DNA of 64,000 nt. It comes from Lachnospiraceae bacterium NC2004 (GTDB lineage: Bacteria; Bacillota; Clostridia; Lachnospirales; Lachnospiraceae). Shown piece by piece: positions 18,277 through 26,607 of this stretch (position 1 is its first letter; each line of letters opens with the position of its first letter). Location: contig JHXB01000004.1 in assembly GCA_000621905.1 (NCBI GenBank), positions 64,752 through 128,751 of the forward strand. The letters are read 5' to 3'. Below the pieces are notes generated by a model. That model worked only from the letters and a program-made list of their open reading frames with translations. It was not told where the DNA came from and ran no database searches. Made by a program: the position numbers and the translations under genes.

Positions 18277-19332
18277 ATGTTTAGTAAGATTAGGGATTTT
18301 GTACTTTATGCCGGAACAGACAAGGAGAGTTATCTTCAGATTAAGGACAGTATCGAGAATACTAATCAACGTACTTCTATGGTATTTTCATCGGTAGCAT
18401 TTGTACTGATATTCACCATGGCGATTCTTTCATGTTTTGTTGAAGGATTTATGGCATCAAGGAACGTGTATATATGTGGTACGGTGTTTGCTTTGGTATT
18501 GTTACTTCTGTCATTTGGTGCCAAGAAGTATCCCGCATTAACATATGTAGGTGTCTATCTTGCGATTTCAGGCTTCATGCTCTATGGTATAGCGTTGGGA
18601 ACCATAACGCGTCCAACCGAAGCAACGGTTACCTTCATGGTAATGCTTTTGCTTATGCCTCTTATCTTTATAGACAAGCCTATCAAGATGGCACTGTGCT
18701 TAATCTTTTATATAATTGTATTTATCGTGGCGGCGTTTAACACCAAGACGGGTGCAACTCTTTCGGTTGATGTTTCGGATGCTATTATATTCGGACTTCT
18801 CGCTATTGCGAGTGGAAGTATTGTCATTCGTGCCAAGATTAAGGGATACGTCCTTGAGAATCGGCTTCACATAATGTCTGAGACCGATCAGCTTACAGGG
18901 CTTAACAACCGTAACTGCTATGAGTGGAAGCTTAAGACTTATCATGAAGTCAGCAAGAAGTCACTTGGTTGCATATACATTGATGTCAACGGGCTTCATG
19001 ATCTTAATAATACCAAGGGACATAAGGCGGGCGACGAAATGCTTAAGTTCATAGCCAATGAAGTCAGGAAGCAGTTTGGCGTTAAAGATACGTATAGAAT
19101 CGGTGGAGATGAGTTCGTTGCGTTTGCCATTGACGGAGATGAAGAGGCCGTTGAAAGAAAGGTTAGAGAGCTTGTAAGCCAAGTTGAAGAGAAGGGATAT
19201 CATACCGCTGTCGGATACGAGGTTATGAATCACTCAGAGCTTGATGTTAATCAATTAATAGTACAGGCTGAATCCAAGATGTATAAAGATAAGTCAGAGT
19301 ATTACAAGAATCACGACAGAAGACAGAGATAA
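18277..19332 (+). CDS. Membrane diguanylate cyclase (GGDEF)
   Basis: A 351-residue protein with about six membrane helices (residues ~35-195) and a C-terminal GGDEF domain (~200-345). TDQLTGLNNRN, the IDVNGLHDLNNTKGHKAGD segment and an intact GGDEF indicate an active enzyme that makes cyclic di-GMP from GTP. The residues where an RxxD inhibitory site would be expected read FGVK, so product feedback inhibition is probably absent. The sensor part is a run of membrane helices without a recognisable ligand domain. GAGGTGAGG precedes the ATG. An HD-GYP protein at 60561 could break the same messenger down. Confidence 0.9.
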   Translation: MFSKIRDFVLYAGTDKESYLQIKDSIENTNQRTSMVFSSVAFVLIFTMAILSCFVEGFMASRNVYICGTVFALVLLLLSFGAKKYPALTYVGVYLAISGFMLYGIALGTITRPTEATVTFMVMLLLMPLIFIDKPIKMALCLIFYIIVFIVAAFNTKTGATLSVDVSDAIIFGLLAIASGSIVIRAKIKGYVLENRLHIMSETDQLTGLNNRNCYEWKLKTYHEVSKKSLGCIYIDVNGLHDLNNTKGHKAGDEMLKFIANEVRKQFGVKDTYRIGGDEFVAFAIDGDEEAVERKVRELVSQVEEKGYHTAVGYEVMNHSELDVNQLIVQAESKMYKDKSEYYKNHDRRQR

Positions 19333-19334
19333 TT

Positions 19335-19360
19335 AAAAGAGCGGTGCGCCCGCTCTTTTT
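19335..19360 (+). terminator. Rho-independent terminator
   Basis: Stem 19335-19344 with 19350-19359 (ten pairs, five-base loop), A-tract before and T-tract after, directly following the GGDEF stop codon. Confidence 0.85.
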
Positions 19361-19362
19361 CT

Positions 19363-19507
19363 TAACTTTACAATGGGGACCACCAGGGCTCACTAAATTC
19401 ATGCTTCGACTTCGTCTCGCATTCATTAAGTGCCCCGGTGTGATTGCCACGTAAGCTCGTGCTTCGCATTCGCTAAGTGGCAAGGGCATGTCCCCATTGT
19501 AAAGTTA
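19363..19507. repeat. Palindromic element C with 18-bp perfect terminal inverted repeats
   Basis: An 18-bp perfect terminal inverted repeat (19363-19380 with 19490-19507; TAACTTTACAATGGGGAC and its complement) encloses two smaller imperfect stem-loops of similar sequence (around GCTTCG...CGCATTC...TAAGTG). It sits between the terminator of the GGDEF gene and the 3' end of the convergent kinase gene. Its left end recurs at 21635-21648. It contains no reading frame that could be a transposase, so it is a miniature element. Confidence 0.7.
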
Positions 19508-19509
19508 TT

Positions 19510-20808
19510 TTATGCTTCGATTTCCACTGAAATCATACGATGATTGTTCCTTTTGCTGTTGCTTATCACGACAGTACCGTCGCATTTTTCAATCTTGTTC
19601 TTAAGTATGTACATTCCAAAACCGTGTCCTTCCTTGGAAGCCTTGCTTGTATGTCCCTTTTTAAATATGTTATGAATATATGCGGAGTCAACAGTTGGAC
19701 CTGCGTTTTCGACCTTTATGTAATATCTGTTGTCCTTGCTTTTGGCTGTTTTGCCGATGGTAATATAGATAGGAACACTCTTGTCTTCGCAGTGTTCTAG
19801 CGCATTGTCTATGATAATTCCGGTGACATCAATGATGTCAAAATTACTTAATCTGCTGTCAAATGCATACTGTCTGATGGTAACATTAAGCTCAAATCCC
19901 GCATCAGCTGCAGCGTTAGCCTTTTGGTAGAGAAGTCCGGCCAGCAGCTTGTTCTCAAGGTGAAGAAACTGATAACCTTTTGAGGATGCTTTTATAGGGG
20001 CTTCCTTAAGCTCCTTAAGAGCAGCTCGCATTTGCTCTAAATCAGTACTTGAATCTATGATTCCTGAAAGACTTAAAAGCTGGTTATTGTAAGAATGCTG
20101 CGTGACTTGAATGTTTTTTATCATGTCCTCGACGATGGGGAGATATGTTTTGTAGTGTCTGAGCTGCTCACTACGATTGCGCTCTGACATTTCCTCCAAT
20201 GTGAGCAGTGTTATCATAATTATGGCAGCGATGATGACAAGCTCTGTTGCCACTCTTGGTGCCAGGCTTAATTTAGGGGTGAACAGTATTGGGATTGTTA
20301 CAATAAAGGTTGATAATATAACAAGAATTGTTATTACGTATTGAGAAGTTTTGAGCGAGTTCTTGAATCGCAATATCGGGATATATTTAAAGGTAAGATA
20401 TGTTAGCGGAATGAGCAGTGCAAGTATGATAAATGTTGGAATATTGACGGTGTCTATCCATTCATAGTGTATACCTAATAACATTGCGATTCCGAGTTCT
20501 ATGGATTCAATCAGGGTTACTACTATGTATCCTAAAGTTCCTGACAAAATTGCTTCTTTGATAGGGACTCTTAAGTTTATTATGAGCATAAAGTAGTACA
20601 TGATTAAGTTTAAGGTGACGCCGATTCCCACCCAATTGTTGTCATTTGCCGCAATATATGAAGCTACAGCGATATATATTGCAAATGTAATCCAGAACAA
20701 AGGCTTTTTAAAAACGGCTTTAACATTGAAATTACATAGATATATCATGGCAGGAATGTTGGCGAGGCCTTGTAATATGGTAGTTATAGTGGTTAGAGAA
20801 ATGTCCAT
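19510..20808 (-). CDS. AgrC-like sensor histidine kinase (GHKL type)
   Basis: A 432-residue kinase with about six membrane helices in residues 1-200, then a cytoplasmic dimerisation region containing the likely phospho-acceptor His (VTQHSYNNQLLSL) and a GHKL ATPase domain with an intact N box (IIIDNALEHC) and glycine-rich lid (EGHGFGMYIL). This is the plan of AgrC/ComD receptors for peptide signals. The response regulator gene precedes it by 21 bases with an AAAAGGAG ribosome site between them, so the two are one operon. No agrB/agrD-like peptide genes are seen near it, so the ligand is unknown. Confidence 0.88.
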   Translation of the reverse strand: MDISLTTITTILQGLANIPAMIYLCNFNVKAVFKKPLFWITFAIYIAVASYIAANDNNWVGIGVTLNLIMYYFMLIINLRVPIKEAILSGTLGYIVVTLIESIELGIAMLLGIHYEWIDTVNIPTFIILALLIPLTYLTFKYIPILRFKNSLKTSQYVITILVILSTFIVTIPILFTPKLSLAPRVATELVIIAAIIMITLLTLEEMSERNRSEQLRHYKTYLPIVEDMIKNIQVTQHSYNNQLLSLSGIIDSSTDLEQMRAALKELKEAPIKASSKGYQFLHLENKLLAGLLYQKANAAADAGFELNVTIRQYAFDSRLSNFDIIDVTGIIIDNALEHCEDKSVPIYITIGKTAKSKDNRYYIKVENAGPTVDSAYIHNIFKKGHTSKASKEGHGFGMYILKNKIEKCDGTVVISNSKRNNHRMISVEIEA

Positions 20809-20829
20809 GATGTATATAACTTACTCCTT

Positions 20830-21522
20830 TTAAAACAGATTTTGATAATCGGAAGCATATGGCACGGTATCATGTATGCCTTTTAGGGTAATGATTTTGT
20901 CCGCTGTCGATATGGAATTGACATACTCTTTGTTGACAATATATGATCTGTGACAGCGTATAAAATTATCCGGGAGGATGGTTTCGAGCTCTGACAGCTT
21001 ATGTTGTCTTGAGATGATTGTACCGTTTCCAGACGTATGAAAATGCATATATCTGCCGATGGACTCAATATAATAGATGTCGCCGGGCTTTAGCTTAACA
21101 TAGACTCTGTCAGTGGTTCTTACGGTTATTGCGTCTTCGCGTTCAAAGATATCATTTATCTGGTTCAAAACATCCGAACCGCTGTAAGGCTTTACTATAT
21201 AAGAATAGCAGTGAGCATCATTGACAGCTTTATATATGAATTTTGGATAGCCGGTTATAAATATAACAGGGGTGGTTTTGTATCGCGCCTCTTCACGAAT
21301 CTTTACGGCAAGGTCAAGTCCTTCCTGGTTAACTTCGGTTTTGCTTAAGCTTATATCAATAATAAACAAAGAATAGTCTGTTGGGCTTAAGATGGTTTCT
21401 GATGCATCTTTTAAGTTTGTGCATATGGATACGGATATGTTCGGATAATTGTCATATAGAAGCGTACTAAGAGTGTTGGCTTGTTTTTGGTCATCTTCAA
21501 GTATGAATATTGAATCGTTCAT
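20830..21522 (-). CDS. AgrA-like LytTR response regulator
   Basis: A 230-residue regulator: receiver domain (~1-120) with the acidic pair at EDD, phospho-acceptor Asp in FIIDISLS and the conserved Lys in VKPYSG, followed by a LytTR DNA-binding domain (~130-230; IYYIESIGRYMHF, FIRCHRSYIVN). LytTR regulators bind short direct repeats spaced about two helical turns apart. It is the first gene of a two-gene minus-strand operon with the AgrC-like kinase. Its ATG follows AAGGGGGC, and a 14-bp tandem repeat lies 29-60 bases upstream of it. Confidence 0.92.
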   Translation of the reverse strand: MNDSIFILEDDQKQANTLSTLLYDNYPNISVSICTNLKDASETILSPTDYSLFIIDISLSKTEVNQEGLDLAVKIREEARYKTTPVIFITGYPKFIYKAVNDAHCYSYIVKPYSGSDVLNQINDIFEREDAITVRTTDRVYVKLKPGDIYYIESIGRYMHFHTSGNGTIISRQHKLSELETILPDNFIRCHRSYIVNKEYVNSISTADKIITLKGIHDTVPYASDYQNLF

Positions 21523-21550
21523 GTGTATTGCCCCCTTTTTAGTGTAACAG

Positions 21551-21582
21551 TCACATAATAACTATCACATAATAACCATCAC
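21551..21582. repeat. 14-bp tandem repeat upstream of the AgrA-like gene
   Basis: TCACATAATAACTA, TCACATAATAACCA and a third partial copy TCAC lie head to tail. On the minus strand they read GGTTATTATGTGA and overlap the likely -10 region of the regulator gene (TTATTAT), so they may serve as an operator. The remaining bases of the 315-bp gap between divergent genes hold the hairpin element at 21635-21717 and no coding sequence. Confidence 0.55.
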
Positions 21583-21634
21583 ACCAGATTATTGTATCAA
21601 ATATAGTTATGAAAATCAAATCATTTAAAAGGCA

Positions 21635-21717
21635 TAACTTTACAATGGAGACTTGCTTGTTCCCAATCAACTTCGTTATCTTCACTTGGCAATGTAACCA
21701 CATTGCCAAGTGAAGAT
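21635..21717. repeat. Palindromic element D with 18-bp perfect hairpin
   Basis: The left end TAACTTTACAATGG (21635-21648) is identical to the left end of the element at 19363. It is followed by a perfect 18-bp hairpin (21678-21695 with 21700-21717) with the four-base loop AACC. The stem sequence CACTTGGCAATGT resembles the inner ATTGCCAC...AAGTGGCAA stem of that element. The matching right end is missing, so this may be a truncated copy. No T-tract follows, so it is not a standard terminator. Confidence 0.6.
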
Positions 21718-21837
21718 GCCATGCTGATTGAAAAATATTCTGCGTAAAAACTCCACTTATTTAGAAACCAATATACCGGCGCTATCTTGACAGCATGCAG
21801 CAATAAGCTATAGAATCATTTTCGGAGGAGTCTGATT

Positions 21838-23064
21838 ATGAAGATGATATTGCTTATCATATTATTGACCAATGCACAAAACCTAACATACATTTTCACT
21901 ATGATATATTTTTGTGGACACAAAGTCACCGATGTTATCAAAAAGCCTTTGTTTTCAGTATCGTATATTATATTCGCTCTTATAATATACTACATACAAA
22001 ATCATGATGATGCCTGGGTAGGTGCCGCTCTTATTATTAACCTCTTTTTGTATTATCTGATGATAAAGATTAACACAAAGGTCAAGAATAAGGAGGCGAT
22101 ATTTAACGCTGTATTCGGGTATCTTTATGTCAGTATCATTGAATCGATAATCCTTGTAATTGCACATTTTACGGGTTTAGCAATTATCGACACGGTTACA
22201 GTCAATGTTAGTATGACTGTTTTGTTTCACATACTGCCTGTATTGACATACCTATCCCTGAAATATATACCGGTTCTTAAATTCATCAGTAGGATTAAGC
22301 TGTCCCAATTCGTGATTGCACTCGTAACGACAGTAACAATCTTCTTCCTTACCATAGCCCACTATATTATAGTTGGCACGACCATGATGCCTATGCTTCC
22401 GAATGAGATTGCAGTAGTATCATTGATTATAATGATTGTTCTCTTGATATTAGAAGAAATCTCCGACAGAAACCGTGATGAACAGCTGTATCACTACAAG
22501 ACCTATCTTCCGATTGTTGAGGAAATGATAAAGGATATCCAGGTAACGCAGCATTCTTACTCAAATCGTATTATGAGCGTGGCCGGAGTTATTGATTCCG
22601 ATTTGGATATCAGTCAAATGAAAGATTCTCTCAAAGAACTTCTGATTCCTGAAAAGGAAAGCTATCATTTTCTTGATTTAGAAAACAAGCTTCTTTCGGG
22701 ACTGCTTTATCAGAAGGAGAGATATGCCAAAAGCATTGGTATAAATATAGATTATGACATTAAGGCGTATGCATTTGCTTCTAAAATGAACAGCTATGAT
22801 ATTATAGATGTCACGGGTAGATTGATAGACTACGGTATAATGAGAGCTGTTGATACCTTATATGTAACTGTCGGTGGAGAAGAAAAGGGCTTTTATCTGA
22901 AGGTGGAGTATGATTGCCGGCATAAAGACGCTAAATTAAACGAAGGACAGGATTTGATAAAAGCTATTAAACGAAAAGTTAAACGATGCGGCGGGAGAGT
23001 GATTATCTCAGATTCATTAAAGAACGGTCTGGTAATGACGGAGGTCGGGATAGAGGTTTTATAG
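21838..23064 (+). CDS. AgrC-like paralogue with degenerate ATP-binding domain (probable pseudokinase)
   Basis: A 408-residue protein clearly related to the AgrC-like kinase at 19510: similar membrane region, same HYKTYLPIVE and IQVTQHSYSN segments with the phospho-acceptor His, and the same LENKLLSGLLYQK helix. The ATPase domain is damaged: the N box reads RLIDYGIMRA where the paralogue has IIIDNALEHC (the Mg-binding Asn is Tyr), and the glycine-rich lid is absent. The frame is intact over the full length and has a GGAGGAG site, so it looks kept rather than decaying. I infer a non-catalytic receptor that could pair with the active kinase, titrate the signal, or act as a dominant-negative partner. 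Confidence 0.82.
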   Translation: MKMILLIILLTNAQNLTYIFTMIYFCGHKVTDVIKKPLFSVSYIIFALIIYYIQNHDDAWVGAALIINLFLYYLMIKINTKVKNKEAIFNAVFGYLYVSIIESIILVIAHFTGLAIIDTVTVNVSMTVLFHILPVLTYLSLKYIPVLKFISRIKLSQFVIALVTTVTIFFLTIAHYIIVGTTMMPMLPNEIAVVSLIIMIVLLILEEISDRNRDEQLYHYKTYLPIVEEMIKDIQVTQHSYSNRIMSVAGVIDSDLDISQMKDSLKELLIPEKESYHFLDLENKLLSGLLYQKERYAKSIGINIDYDIKAYAFASKMNSYDIIDVTGRLIDYGIMRAVDTLYVTVGGEEKGFYLKVEYDCRHKDAKLNEGQDLIKAIKRKVKRCGGRVIISDSLKNGLVMTEVGIEVL

Positions 23065-23187
23065 GAAGAGTGGCAGGGTGCAACAATCTATGTATTTATT
23101 AAAATAGAACAATTATTTTGGAGATTGTTATATTAATACACCGGGCAGTATCAATCTTTAGTCTGGCTTTTTAGAGCACAATAACAG

Positions 23188-23221
23188 CGGCAGAGCATTA
23201 TAAGTATGTTCTGCCGTTTTT
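23188..23221 (+). terminator. Rho-independent terminator
   Basis: Nine-pair stem CGGCAGAGC (23188-23196) with GTTCTGCCG (23208-23216) followed by T5, downstream of the AgrC-like paralogue. Confidence 0.75.
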
Positions 23222-23321
23222 GGCTCAATACAGTGCATCATGAGTATTAACAAAGGAATGAAAATATATCAACTTCGAATGCGAAATAAATATATCTGAC
23301 TTTTAAAGAAGGTTGAGGTGG

Positions 23322-23666
23322 TTATATCCTTTTAAAATTCAGTATATCCTTCATAATAGTGAGCAACATCCTCTTTTCCTTGTCTTCATAATTAGAAAAT
23401 TGTGCCAGAATTTGTAATGACAAAGGGTCAATACCATCTGTATTATGTGAATTGTTAAAGAAGTCGCCTAAGGAGACTCCGAGTGAGTCACATATCTTTT
23501 CCACAATCTTAACAGTAGGATTTTTAATATTTCGTTCAATCTGACCTAAATATGAAGGTGTTATTCCGGCTCTTAATGCAAGTTGTTCCTGACTTAATCC
23601 CCTTTTAATTCTTAGATCATGAATCCGATTCCCAACATTAAAGTTATCATTCATTTCAATCACCAT
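23322..23666 (-). CDS. Xre-family transcriptional regulator
   Basis: A 114-residue protein with an N-terminal Cro/CI-type helix-turn-helix (residues ~10-65; LRIKRGLSQEQLALRAGI, YLGQIERNIKNPT) and a short C-terminal tail without a recognised domain. It is transcribed away from the InlB-repeat gene at 23922 and so from the whole type VII locus. The shared 255-bp region holds a consensus promoter and repeated TAGTTACTATA-type sites, which makes it a good candidate regulator of the next genes. No clear ribosome site precedes the ATG at 23666; an in-frame ATG lies four codons in. Confidence 0.85.
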   Translation of the reverse strand: MVIEMNDNFNVGNRIHDLRIKRGLSQEQLALRAGITPSYLGQIERNIKNPTVKIVEKICDSLGVSLGDFFNNSHNTDGIDPLSLQILAQFSNYEDKEKRMLLTIMKDILNFKRI

Positions 23667-23681
23667 TGTTATTGTAAATTA

Positions 23682-23710
23682 TTGACATTGAAGATACAAA
23701 GCACTATAAT
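23682..23710 (+). promoter_or_regulatory. Perfect consensus promoter before the InlB-repeat/T7SS genes
   Basis: TTGACA (23682-23687), exactly 17 bases, then TATAAT (23705-23710): a full match to the vegetative promoter consensus. Transcription would start near 23717 and give a leader of about 205 bases to the ATG at 23922. Such a strong promoter suggests that a repressor holds it down. Confidence 0.8.
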
Positions 23711-23729
23711 AACTACTAAAAATAGGTTC

Positions 23730-23880
23730 TATAGTAACTATTTTGCCGAGTAATGTATTTTTCTGAGTCCGTTTACTGCCTTTCTATGTCCGAAAAGGTC
23801 ATCTTTTAGGATGGTATGGTAAAATTAAGCGGTATAAAATATCCGAAGTTGTTTACGGTAGTTACTATAACTATAGTATT
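23730..23880. promoter_or_regulatory. Repeated TATAGTAACTA sites, possible Xre operators
   Basis: The 11-mer TATAGTAACTA at 23730-23740, just after the consensus promoter, occurs again as its exact reverse complement at 23859-23869, where it is part of the near-palindrome TACTATAACTATAGTA (23864-23879). The second copy overlaps a weaker promoter-like pair, TTTACG (23852-23857) and TAGTAT (23874-23879). The placing at both possible promoters fits operator sites for the divergent Xre regulator. Confidence 0.45.
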
Positions 23881-23921
23881 GTTAATCATCTGCTTTTGCA
23901 TTTAAGAGGGGGTGACTGCGC

Positions 23922-26588
23922 ATGAAATCCATTCGAGTTTTACTCATATATGTATTTTTACTACTAATTTTTAATTGTTCTCTTGTTATAGCGCACGCAG
24001 GAACCGTAGCTACGCAAACAGCATTAAGTATAGTTACATGTAATATGTCAAATGGTGATATGCCGGTAGGCGTAAATACATTTGCTTCAAATGACATTAT
24101 ATATCTTAACTATCAGGCAACATCTGACATTAAAATTACAAGTGCAACTGTATATGTTTACAAGAATGGTTCTTTATATACAACAATGTCGGATAGCATT
24201 AAAAATTACAGTAGATATAATAATAATCACATCACCTTATCAGGTTTGGGTGCCGGAAATTATTCGTATAGATGGCATTTTACGATAAGCGGATGTGAAG
24301 ATATGGAATTGAGTGGCAATTTTGTGGTTCCGACAATCACAAGTGCGTTGTCTACTGTAAATCTTGATATGTATAATTTGAAATACAAGGATGTCGATAT
24401 CAGTAATAACTCGTATGATACATGGTTCATGAATGTTAACAGTGACTCTGTTGCATCTGGAGGATGGATAACTAACAATTCATGCAGGTTTACTGCTAAT
24501 AAAGTAGGGACAACCGTTTTGACCATCAAGCTTGTAAGGTCATTTGATAATAAAGTTTTAACAACCAAAAATATAACTGTAAATGTAACAGATTCAACTC
24601 CTACATATAAAGTTACCTATAATTCAAATGGAGGTACAGGTTCTGTCTCTGCGCAAAGCGCTAAAGCAGGGAACACTATTGTGATTACGTCATCTAAACC
24701 AAGCAGGGAAGGGTATACTTTTTTGGGATGGTCTAAATCTTCAACGGCTACAGCTGCCACTTATGTTAGCGGTAAAGCTTATAGTTTTACTGCCAACACA
24801 ACGTTATATGCGGTATGGAAGAAAGTAGAATATAATGTTACATATAATATGAACGGGGGCACCGGTTCTGTGCCTAAGCAGACTAAATATTATGGTGTTA
24901 ATCTGTATCTTTCTACTGTTATCCCCGAAAAAAAAGGATATGTTTTTAAAGGCTGGGCTAAAACAAGTACAGCATCTGTGGTGTTATATAAATCAGGACA
25001 GATTTATGATAAGAATGAAAGCATTGTATTATACGCCGTTTGGGAGAATGCCGATTACACAATAACTTACAGTGCCAATGGAGGACAGAATCCTCCGGCA
25101 GCGCAGACGTTTGAGTTTGGGAAAGCAGCCACAATAACCAAAGAAACTCCAACTAAATCAGGATACGACTTTTTAGGATGGGGTACATCTGCAGTGAGCA
25201 CTGAGGTGAAATATAAGTCCGGAGAAGAAGATACTATAGACAAAGATATAACATTATATGCTATATGGGAGAAGATTAAATACACGCTCAATTATAACTT
25301 GAATGGTGGCTTCGGAACTATAGAGAGTTTTAAATTCAATGAAGGAGATATGGTTATCATAACTTCTGTAAAACCGACAAAGGATGGAGCGGTTTTTCTC
25401 GGTTGGAATCTTGATAAAACATCCTCAAAGGTGATATATCAGCCGGGTTCGTCATATAGTTTTAATACCTCCACCACTCTCTACGCTGTGTGGAAGTCAT
25501 CCGAGTATAAAATAACCTACAACGCTAACGGAGGAACAGGAGTGCCTTCGCCTCAGACCAAAATTCACGGGATAGGGGTTACGTTATCTTTTACGGGACC
25601 GGTTAAAGCAGGATATCAGTTTATAGGATGGGGATTATCACCTGACGGAGAAGTTATATATAATCCCGGACAATCATATAATATAGATGAAGATGTCACG
25701 CTATATGCTATATGGTCTAAGGAGAAAATGAAGCAATATACGATAACTTACAATTCTAACGGAGGAACAGGTGCTTTTGAAAGTCAGTATAAGCTTGAAG
25801 GCAAAAAGACATATATATCATTCGTGAAACCGTCTCGGGAAGGATATGTATTCCTTGGATGGGGTATCAGTTCATATGTTACCTACGTTTCGTATATGCC
25901 CGGTGATGAATATAATGATGATAAAGATATAATTCTTTATGCTATATGGGAGAAGCAAGTTGCGGCAACAGAAGATTCAGGTAATTACACCGGAGACGGT
26001 AATGATTCTAATGATAACAAGGCAACTGATGAATCATCTAAAGATAAAGCATCCTCATCCCGCAAGGATCCGAAGATTAAAGTTATTACCAAGAATCTGA
26101 TTGTACCATACGGAAGTAAAGTATATGCATCTGCCACATGTGAAGAAGATGCAGAGCTTAGCTTTTTATATTATAAAGAGACCAAAGACATAGCAACAAT
26201 AGGCACAGATGGGTTGATATACACTCATGGATATGGTACAGCCAAGATGGATGCATATGTTCCTGAGAGTGATAAATACAAAAAGTCATTTGTGACCTTT
26301 AAGGTAAAAGTAATTCCGACACCAGGTGAGATTATAAGTGTTAAGTCACCCAAAAAGGGTAGACTTTCCATAAAAATAAAGAGCAATAAGGATGCAGCCG
26401 GCTATCAGTACGCATTTTATTATTCTAAGAATAAAGGATGGTTAACCAAGAACTTTGACAAGACTACCTTTTCAGGCAAATTAAAGAGAAAAAAGAGGTA
26501 TTCTGTAAAGGTTAGAACTTATGTAATTGTTAATGGTAAGAAAATATATGGTGATTGGAGTAAAGTAAAAAAGATAAAGATTAAGTAG
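23922..26588 (+). CDS. Secreted surface protein with six InlB-type repeats
   Basis: An 888-residue protein with a signal peptide (~1-27). Residues ~30-225 form two beta-rich domains of unknown type. Six tandem Listeria-Bacteroides (InlB-type) repeats of ~70 residues follow (~226-685), each starting near YNxNGGTG and ending in LYAVW or LYAIW. A Ser/Asp/Lys-rich linker, a beta-rich domain and a lysine-rich fibronectin-like module (VKVRTYV...DWSK) close the protein. No LPXTG or other anchor is seen. The start has a strong AGAGGGGGTGA site. The kinase gene begins 19 bases downstream, so this is the first gene of the kinase/EssC transcription unit. Adhesion is a guess from the repeats. Confidence 0.85.
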   Translation: MKSIRVLLIYVFLLLIFNCSLVIAHAGTVATQTALSIVTCNMSNGDMPVGVNTFASNDIIYLNYQATSDIKITSATVYVYKNGSLYTTMSDSIKNYSRYNNNHITLSGLGAGNYSYRWHFTISGCEDMELSGNFVVPTITSALSTVNLDMYNLKYKDVDISNNSYDTWFMNVNSDSVASGGWITNNSCRFTANKVGTTVLTIKLVRSFDNKVLTTKNITVNVTDSTPTYKVTYNSNGGTGSVSAQSAKAGNTIVITSSKPSREGYTFLGWSKSSTATAATYVSGKAYSFTANTTLYAVWKKVEYNVTYNMNGGTGSVPKQTKYYGVNLYLSTVIPEKKGYVFKGWAKTSTASVVLYKSGQIYDKNESIVLYAVWENADYTITYSANGGQNPPAAQTFEFGKAATITKETPTKSGYDFLGWGTSAVSTEVKYKSGEEDTIDKDITLYAIWEKIKYTLNYNLNGGFGTIESFKFNEGDMVIITSVKPTKDGAVFLGWNLDKTSSKVIYQPGSSYSFNTSTTLYAVWKSSEYKITYNANGGTGVPSPQTKIHGIGVTLSFTGPVKAGYQFIGWGLSPDGEVIYNPGQSYNIDEDVTLYAIWSKEKMKQYTITYNSNGGTGAFESQYKLEGKKTYISFVKPSREGYVFLGWGISSYVTYVSYMPGDEYNDDKDIILYAIWEKQVAATEDSGNYTGDGNDSNDNKATDESSKDKASSSRKDPKIKVITKNLIVPYGSKVYASATCEEDAELSFLYYKETKDIATIGTDGLIYTHGYGTAKMDAYVPESDKYKKSFVTFKVKVIPTPGEIISVKSPKKGRLSIKIKSNKDAAGYQYAFYYSKNKGWLTKNFDKTTFSGKLKRKKRYSVKVRTYVIVNGKKIYGDWSKVKKIKIK

Positions 26589-26607
26589 CTTTTAGGTGGA
26601 GAACATT

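Noticed and set aside
21523-21837. A small Agr-type signal peptide gene between the divergent kinase genes
   Set aside because: No frame with a ribosome site and a plausible precursor was found; the gap is filled by tandem repeats and a hairpin element.
24600-25960. Regularly repeated DNA that could be taken for a CRISPR array
   Set aside because: The period is about 210 bases, the copies diverge, and they encode InlB-type protein repeats in one open frame.
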